11,312 bases of DNA from Actinomycetes bacterium. GTDB taxonomy: Bacteria > Actinomycetota > Acidimicrobiia > Spongiisociales > UBA5794. The stretch is taken from assembly GCA_023336855.1 (NCBI GenBank), contig JAMBLK010000188.1, forward strand, positions 1-11,312, given 5' to 3'. The notes beneath the pieces are model-generated. The model made no database searches. It was not told the origin of the DNA and worked only from the letters and a program-made list of their open reading frames with translations. The translations under genes and the position numbers were made by a program. Below, piece by piece: positions 7,599 to 11,312 of the stretch. The number at the start of each line of letters is the position of its first letter. Within the stretch, counting starts at the first letter, position 1.

Positions 7599-7673
7599 CC
7601 CGAACCCCCACCGCCAGGGCCTGGACGGATGCAACAGATGCCGGCGACTCCCTCCCCGTGCCTGCAGTGTGTG

Positions 7674-7706
7674 ATGCGCCTGGGAACCCCGAGGGGGTTC
7701 CCGCAT
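7674..7706. terminator. Strong hairpin downstream of the CBS remnant
   Basis: GGGAACCCC (7682-7690) and GGGGTTCCC (7694-7702) form a perfect 9-bp stem with loop GAG. After a 4-nt bulge on one side, ATGC (7674-7677) pairs with GCAT (7703-7706). No T-run follows on either strand. It lies downstream of the minus-strand CBS remnant and upstream of the metal operon promoter, so it probably insulates that promoter from upstream transcription. Confidence 0.55.
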
Positions 7707-7780
7707 GTCTTGCGCCCATGACTTGACAGCCCATCGGCCGGGGCAGCCAGCGCAGTCGGGCCAGATCTGTTCGGGGGTTC

Positions 7781-8046
7781 GCCGGTGAGGAGTCGTTCTG
7801 CGTTCTTTCTGACGAGCACTCCGATGAATCCTCCCTGGGGTGTCGTGACGAGTACCGGGGTTGTGCCTCGTTCGACCATACGCTCAACAAGGGTTCGAGG
7901 AATCTGTCGGGCCGGACCGTGGTCGGTCCGGGCTCCAATGCGTCTTCGACGGCGCTGGTGTCGCATGCTTCCCAAGCTTTGGTACCGAGTCGTCCCGTCA
8001 CAACGCTGTTGCCGGCGGTCACGTCCATCGATGTGGCGTATGGGTG
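7781..8046 (-). pseudogene. Truncated, frameshifted CBS-domain protein remnant
   Basis: Two minus-strand frames join into one recognisable CBS domain. One frame (M at 8028) reads VVTGRLGTKAWEACDTSAVE then DALEPGPTTVRPDRFLEP. The next frame continues LVERMVERGTTPVLVTTPQ then GGFIGVLVRKNAERLLTG, ending near 7781. The pattern 'EPGP.TVRPD...L..M..RG...VLVTTP.G...GVL...AERLL' is typical of the second half of actinobacterial CBS-pair proteins. Restoring a single G in the TTGTTGAG stretch near 7887 would make the frame continuous (PLVERM). The first CBS domain is absent; upstream, the Fic gene ends at 8062. So this is a 5'-truncated remnant with a one-base deletion, unless the base is a sequencing error. 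No convincing start site or normal stop remains. Confidence 0.7.
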
Positions 8047-8061
8047 ATAGCGGCATCATTG

Positions 8062-9342
8062 TCACTGCGTGGGTGGAGACTGTGGTACCGGTCGGACCGG
8101 TGGTTCTGTCGCGGCAGCGTCGGTTGGGCTGGCAAGAGAGCGTTCCAATGATGTGAACAGGTCGAGGACGGCTGGTGCTTCGAAGATCCGGTAGCGCTGC
8201 CTACCGACGTTCCGTTGTGTCAGGATTTCCGCGTCGACGAGGCGATTGATGGCTGCTCCGGCGGCGACGTCGGAGCGGTCGATGAGCCGGGCGGCTGATT
8301 CGACGGTGAGGAGGGGGATCCCGGGGAGAACGTCGAGGAGCAGGTCGAGAGCCGATCCCTTTCGGACGCTGCCGAGGTTCGACTGCCACCGGCGAACCAG
8401 CTCGTCGATCCTCGTGGCGTAGATCTGAGCATCGCTGCATGCTTGGAGGGTGGTGCCGGCGAAGATCCGCAGCCACGTGTGGGCGGCCAGGGAGCGCTCA
8501 GGACTGTCTGCGGGATGGGTATGCCGGAAGGTGGTCAGCCCGGAGATGTAGTCGTCGAACCATGTGGCGAGGACGAGACTGATGGGCGTCACGAACCCGG
8601 GGGAGAGTCCTCGCCGTCGGAGGATCACGTGGATTAGTGCCCGCCCGGTGCGCCCGTTCCCGTCGGCAAATGGGTGGATAGTCTCGAACTGGGCATGGGC
8701 GATAGCGGCCTGCACAAGGGGCGAGTGCTCGTCGCCGTTCACGTACTCGAGGAGGTCTTGGACAAGGCCATCGACGTGCTCTGGTGGTGGCGGGACGAAG
8801 ACCGCGCTGCACGGGTCATAAGAACTGCCCCCTATCCAGTTCTGCCGTTCACGAATGACGCCGCCGAGTTCGGGTCTCGGTGAGCGGTCCATCAGCACTC
8901 GGTGGATCTCCAGCAGATCGGCCAACGAGAACCGCTCTTGCTGGACCGTCAGCTCGATGGCGGACTCCATGGCCGCGATGTTGCCGAGGACCTCGACGGC
9001 GACACGATCGGCCGTCTCACCACTCTGGGCGAGAGCGGCCTCCGCCTCGACCAGTCGTCGTGGCCCGGCGTCGAGTCCCTCGATCTTGGAGGAGGCGACC
9101 GATTCAGCGCGGAGGAGGAACCGTGCGAGACCCCCGAGGCTGACATGGCTCGTCCCGGCGTCGTTCAGGTCCCGGATCGCGGTCTCGGCGTCCGCGATGT
9201 CCGCTGCCAGGTCGCCGGGCAGGGTGAGATTCCATCCGGCGAGAGGATCGGGCAAGTAGACGTCGTAGCTGCAACCTTGCCTGTCGCGGCGGGTCATGCC
9301 TTCAAATCGAGGCTCCCATCGCCTCCGTACGTACTCGGCCAT
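8062..9342 (-). CDS. fic: Fic-family protein adenylyltransferase with C-terminal winged helix
   Basis: 426-residue protein predicted to transfer AMP from ATP to a hydroxyl side chain of a target protein. The complete Fic motif HPFADGNGRTGR is at residues 223-234, with catalytic H223. An N-terminal Fic_N domain (~30-140) carries the inhibitory helix motif SSKIEG (84-89), S-x-x-x-E-G, whose E88 would block productive ATP binding: this makes it a class II, self-inhibited Fic. The target-docking flap is likely within 171-190 (GGSSYDP...VPPPP). Residues ~330-400 form a winged-helix-like domain (TVESAARLIDRSDVAAGAAI ... LTQRNVGRQRYRI), as in many bacterial Fic proteins. Start ATG 9342 has GAGG (9350-9353 on the plus coordinate) 7 nt upstream. 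It is divergent from the AbiE pair. The target is unknown; it may be a regulator or maintenance/defence factor rather than a toxin with a separate antidote. Confidence 0.92.
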   Translation of the reverse strand: MAEYVRRRWEPRFEGMTRRDRQGCSYDVYLPDPLAGWNLTLPGDLAADIADAETAIRDLNDAGTSHVSLGGLARFLLRAESVASSKIEGLDAGPRRLVEAEAALAQSGETADRVAVEVLGNIAAMESAIELTVQQERFSLADLLEIHRVLMDRSPRPELGGVIRERQNWIGGSSYDPCSAVFVPPPPEHVDGLVQDLLEYVNGDEHSPLVQAAIAHAQFETIHPFADGNGRTGRALIHVILRRRGLSPGFVTPISLVLATWFDDYISGLTTFRHTHPADSPERSLAAHTWLRIFAGTTLQACSDAQIYATRIDELVRRWQSNLGSVRKGSALDLLLDVLPGIPLLTVESAARLIDRSDVAAGAAINRLVDAEILTQRNVGRQRYRIFEAPAVLDLFTSLERSLASPTDAAATEPPVRPVPQSPPTQ

Positions 9343-9516
9343 CCTTCGACCTCAATACTGTTCAACTAAGGTTACGCGGAAAGCTTAGCTTAGAGAAGTA
9401 CTAAGTAAAGGAAACTGGAATAGTGGCTACGGGGATTAGCTGCTCCACTCCTCATCGTACCCTGCATTTCTTGCCGGTCATGTATCTGATCTAAAGATTC
9501 TGGTTAGTATCGGTAC
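9343..9516. promoter_or_regulatory. AT-richer divergent control region between fic and abiEi
   Basis: This 174-bp gap is visibly richer in A/T than its neighbours. Four copies of the pentamer CTAAG or its complement CTTAG occur within 40 bp: 9366-9370, 9384-9388, 9389-9393 and 9401-9405, with TACT-A-AGTA (9399-9407) overlapping the last. They lie near the expected fic promoter and are candidate operator half-sites, for AbiEi (a family known to repress its own operon) or for the Fic winged helix. The plus-strand abiEi promoter appears to be TAGTAT at 9505-9510. No good -10/-35 pair for fic stands out. Confidence 0.5.
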
Positions 9517-9517
9517 A
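9505..9517 (+). promoter_or_regulatory. -10 element giving a probably leaderless abiEi transcript
   Basis: TAGTAT (9505-9510, TANNNT type) ends 7 nt before the A of the abiEi ATG at 9517, the spacing expected if transcription starts on the start codon itself. No ribosome binding sequence lies between (CGGTAC). No clear -35 is visible at 17-18 bp. Confidence 0.45.
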
Positions 9518-10335
9518 TGACTGATGTGACATCCCCACCCGGACCGCGTGAGTTGGCCGACTGGTTGCTGGCTCGTGGTCGCCACTGGGTGACCACGAGC
9601 GAGGCCGCTGAGCTACTGGGAATCCCGGAGCACCACGTGGCACCGTCATTGGCTCAGTCGCGACAGCGCGGATACCTGTTCAGCCCAACAACGGGACTGT
9701 ACGTTGCCATTCCACCCGAGTTCCGCTCCTGGGGTGCCGTCCCGGCAGCTCATTTCGTGGATCCGATGATGCGCCATCTCGGCCACGACTACTACGTCTG
9801 CCTCCTCTCGGCGGCCGAGATCCACGGGTTCTCCCATCAGCGTCCCCAGGTCTTCCAGGTGATGACGCCGGCGAGGCTTCGTGCTCGGACGTTCGGGCGG
9901 GTCCGAATCGAATTCATCACGTCCGTGCATACGTCGGATCGTCCCACCGATGTCGTCAACACTCCAACTGGGACCATGCGTGTCTCTACCCCGGAAGCCA
10001 CCGTCCTCGATCTCGTCTCTTTCCCTAATGCGAGTGGGGCCTTGTTCAACGTGGCGACCATCATCGGCGACATGCTCGTTGAGGATGCGCTCGATGTTGG
10101 GCGTCTCGCCGAGGTCGTCTCCGGTTACCCGGCGTCGATCGTGCAACGCACGGGATGGCTCCTCGATTACATGGCCGGGCAGGTCGACGTGGAAGTCGAC
10201 ACCGAACCGCTGGTACCCGTTGCCTCCTCACGGGCCACGCCCACTCCGCTAGATCCCGGCCACGGACGATCCGGGGACCTCGATCGGCGCTGGAACGTGA
10301 TCGTCGCCGAGTATCCGGATGAGGAGTCGTCGTGA
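9517..10335 (+). CDS. abiEi: AbiEi-type antitoxin and autoregulator
   Basis: 272-residue protein, antitoxin half of a type IV AbiE toxin-antitoxin system. The N-terminus (~8-65) is a winged helix: LADWLLARGRHWVTTSEAAE, LLGIPEHHV, then the wing RGYLFSPTTGLYVAIPPEFR, as in AbiEi_4-type proteins. The C-terminal domain (~70-200) has the AbiEi features YYVCLLSAAEIHGFSHQRPQ, VFQVMTPA and VSTPEATVLDLV. In known AbiE systems the winged helix binds inverted repeats to repress the operon, while the C-terminal domain is needed to neutralise the toxin without a stable complex. Its stop overlaps the abiEii GTG (GTGA), the standard gene order. The extra C-terminal tail (~225-272) is proline-rich and polar. 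Confidence 0.9.
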   Translation: MTDVTSPPGPRELADWLLARGRHWVTTSEAAELLGIPEHHVAPSLAQSRQRGYLFSPTTGLYVAIPPEFRSWGAVPAAHFVDPMMRHLGHDYYVCLLSAAEIHGFSHQRPQVFQVMTPARLRARTFGRVRIEFITSVHTSDRPTDVVNTPTGTMRVSTPEATVLDLVSFPNASGALFNVATIIGDMLVEDALDVGRLAEVVSGYPASIVQRTGWLLDYMAGQVDVEVDTEPLVPVASSRATPTPLDPGHGRSGDLDRRWNVIVAEYPDEESS

Positions 10336-11111
10336 TCCCCCAAGCGGCAATCACCGAATGGGGCCGCACCGTGCCGTGGCCGACGGTGGAGCAGATCGAG
10401 CAGGACCTGCTGCTGTCCCGGCTCATCGTCGAGATCGCCAACGACGACTATCTCGGTGATGAGCTGGTGTTCCGAGGGGGCACCTGTTTGCACAAGCTCC
10501 ATGCGCCTGAGCCACTGCGCTACAGCGAGGACCTCGACTACGTCCGCAGCACCGGCGGCGGAATCCGCGACCTCACCAGGGCGGTCACCCAGATCGGCGA
10601 CCGCCTCGGCATGGAGGTGCGGACGAGGATCACTGAGCACCCCAAGATGTTCCTGCGCTCCTCCTACGAGACGGGTGGAGGCCAGATGCGCGTCAAGATC
10701 GAGGTCAACACGTTCGAGCGCTCGCCAGCCAACCGACCCATCAGGATCCCTTTCCATGTCGAGTCCTCCTGGTTCAGCGGCAGCGCCGACGTGCTCACCT
10801 TCACCCTCGACGAGGTAGTGGCCACGAAGATCCGAGCCTTGTTCCAGCGATCGAAGGGGCGCGACCTGTTCGATCTTTGGCTGGCCATCACCCAGCTCGG
10901 CGTAACACCGTCCTCGATAGTCGAGGCCTTCGCCCCGTACCGCCCCGACAGGTACACGAGGCGCCGTGCCGAGCTGAACCTGCGCGAGAAACTGACGCGT
11001 TCGGCGTTCCGCGAAGACATCCGTGCGCTGGTGACGGCCTGGCCGGAGGGCTACGACATCGACGCCGCGGCTGAATCCGTAATCACCGATGTGCTTGCCC
11101 TCATCGAGTAG
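10332..11111 (+). CDS. abiEii: AbiEii-type nucleotidyltransferase toxin
   Basis: 259-residue DNA polymerase-beta-like nucleotidyltransferase. Motifs in order: FRGGTCLHK (48-56), the GG/S motif; SEDLDY (65-70), whose D-x-D (D67, D69) would bind metal; VKIEVN (121-126), supplying the third carboxylate; and EVVATKIRALFQRSKGRDLF (161-180), with the conserved Lys and KGRDLFDL. All expected catalytic residues are present, so the toxin should be active. Related MenT toxins of Mycobacterium tuberculosis add nucleotides to tRNA acceptor ends and stop translation; other AbiEii proteins abort phage infection. GTG 10332 overlaps the abiEi stop and has GAGGAG (10321-10326) 5 nt upstream. The pair probably guards the element or the host; the actual target tRNA cannot be read from sequence. 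Confidence 0.93.
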   Translation: MIPQAAITEWGRTVPWPTVEQIEQDLLLSRLIVEIANDDYLGDELVFRGGTCLHKLHAPEPLRYSEDLDYVRSTGGGIRDLTRAVTQIGDRLGMEVRTRITEHPKMFLRSSYETGGGQMRVKIEVNTFERSPANRPIRIPFHVESSWFSGSADVLTFTLDEVVATKIRALFQRSKGRDLFDLWLAITQLGVTPSSIVEAFAPYRPDRYTRRRAELNLREKLTRSAFREDIRALVTAWPEGYDIDAAAESVITDVLALIE

Positions 11112-11124
11112 GCGAGCACCGGAT

Positions 11125-11148
11125 TCTTCTAACGGATCTTCTAACGGA
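11125..11148. repeat. Two tandem copies of a 12-bp repeat near the right end
   Basis: TCTTCTAACGGA occurs at 11125-11136 and again, exactly adjacent, at 11137-11148, starting 14 bp after the abiEii stop and about 117 bp inside the attachment site. Short direct repeats at this distance from an att core are typical arm-type sites bound by the integrase arm domain or by an excisionase. I saw no further copy in the window. Confidence 0.6.
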
Positions 11149-11165
11149 TGGGGCGATATGAGGGG

Positions 11166-11174
11166 TTATCCACA
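11166..11174 (+). other. Perfect DnaA-box sequence
   Basis: TTATCCACA matches the high-affinity DnaA box. It is a single copy without neighbouring boxes or an AT-rich unwinding region, so this is not an origin; chance or regulation by host DnaA are both possible. Confidence 0.3.
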
Positions 11175-11264
11175 GGCATCAGCCATCACGCCGATTCCGC
11201 GAAACCCCAGGTAGCGAGCACTATTGAGCAACAATGAAAACTGGTGAGAGACCCCGGCAAGCAA

Positions 11265-11306
11265 CTCATAACCCGAAGGTCGCAGGTTCAAATCCTGCCC
11301 CCGCTA
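11265..11306 (+). other. attR: 3' part of a tRNA-Met(CAU) gene, most like initiator tRNA
   Basis: The sequence begins at the anticodon loop CTCATAA (11265-11271, anticodon CAT at 11267-11269). It continues with the 3' stem strand CCCGA, a short variable loop, a perfect T-arm (GCAGG-TTCAAAT-CCTGC, 11282-11298), the 3' acceptor strand CCCCGCT (11299-11305) and discriminator A 11306. The next bases are CGA, not CCA. Immediately upstream (GGCAAGCAA) nothing can pair with CCCGA, and no D-arm or 5' acceptor AGCGGGG/CGCGGGG is present. It is therefore a fragment, not a gene. CCC after the anticodon loop and the TTCAAAT T-loop resemble bacterial initiator tRNA; elongator Met is the alternative. This is the expected right junction of an element that integrated into the tRNA gene and restored its 3' end on the other side. 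Confidence 0.8.
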
Positions 11307-11312
11307 CGAAGA

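Larger units (their letters stand above)
7599..8061. other. Gap between metal operon promoter and Fic gene
   Basis: No intact gene is evident here. It holds the hairpin at 7674-7706 and the CBS-domain remnant at 7781-8046. Long frames on both strands cover it, but each switches into or out of the CBS-like sequence and none has a credible start. The stretch looks like eroded DNA left at a module junction. Confidence 0.6.

Noticed and set aside
7539..7706. Longer N-terminus for the metal sensor
   Set aside because: The extra 56 codons cover the promoter and the hairpin and look like translated non-coding DNA; ATG 7538 has a well-spaced ribosome binding site and matches family length.
11166..11174. 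Replication origin based on the DnaA box
   Set aside because: A single box, no AT-rich unwinding stretch, no initiator gene nearby.
11200..11306. A complete tRNA gene at the right end
   Set aside because: No 5' acceptor strand, D-arm or 5' anticodon stem can be found before 11265; only the 3' part fits.
1..11312. CRISPR array, insertion sequence or group II intron
   Set aside because: I found no regularly spaced repeats, no transposase frame with terminal inverted repeats, and no reverse-transcriptase motifs on either strand.

Overview
The window looks like almost all of one compact integrative mobilizable element from a high-GC, probably actinobacterial genome. The support is strong G/C bias at third codon positions, frequent GTG starts with 4-nt stop/start overlaps, an AP2-like-arm tyrosine integrase, and CmtR-like and AbiE proteins of the kind common in Actinomycetota. 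A finer placement, such as Acidimicrobiia, is a guess. The right end (11265-11306) is the 3' part of a Met(CAU) tRNA, most like the initiator tRNA, beginning exactly at the anticodon loop and preceded by sequence that is not tRNA. That is the expected form of an attachment site made by integration into a tRNA gene. The tyrosine recombinase sits at the opposite end, transcribed outward, and the window edge cuts it at the start of its HxxR box. The other junction and the intact tRNA should therefore lie a few hundred bases to the left.

Layout, left to right. (1) Positions 1-2190 are an integration and control module: integrase and an XRE-type repressor on the minus strand, coupled by an ATGA overlap, facing a small excisionase-like HTH gene on the plus strand across a promoter region of about 95 bp. 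(2) Positions 2204-4950 are a transfer module: a possible 26-codon leader ORF overlapping the start of a MobF/TrwC relaxase-helicase. No coupling protein or type IV secretion gene is present. (3) Positions 4951-5283 are a non-coding convergent gap with several inverted repeats, possibly terminators or oriT. (4) Positions 5284-7598 are a metal-resistance cassette on the minus strand: a CmtR-like Cd/Pb sensor and a P1B-type ATPase, overlapping by GTGA. (5) Positions 7599-8061 hold a strong hairpin and a truncated, frameshifted CBS-domain gene. (6) Positions 8062-11111 are a toxin/defence block: a class II Fic AMP-transferase on the minus strand, divergent from a complete AbiEi/AbiEii pair on the plus strand, separated by an AT-richer 174-bp control region. 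(7) Positions 11112-11306 are the right end, with a 12-bp tandem repeat, a perfect DnaA-box sequence and the attachment site.

Taken together, the element appears able to integrate, excise and be mobilized by a helper conjugation system. It carries Cd/Pb/Zn-type efflux as cargo, and AbiE (perhaps with Fic) may serve for phage defence or stable maintenance. No individual protein is outside known families. The less ordinary observations are the integration site in an initiator-type tRNA, the frameshifted CBS remnant, the possible leader peptide, the repeated CTAAG/CTTAG sites between Fic and AbiE, and the inverted repeats beside the relaxase.
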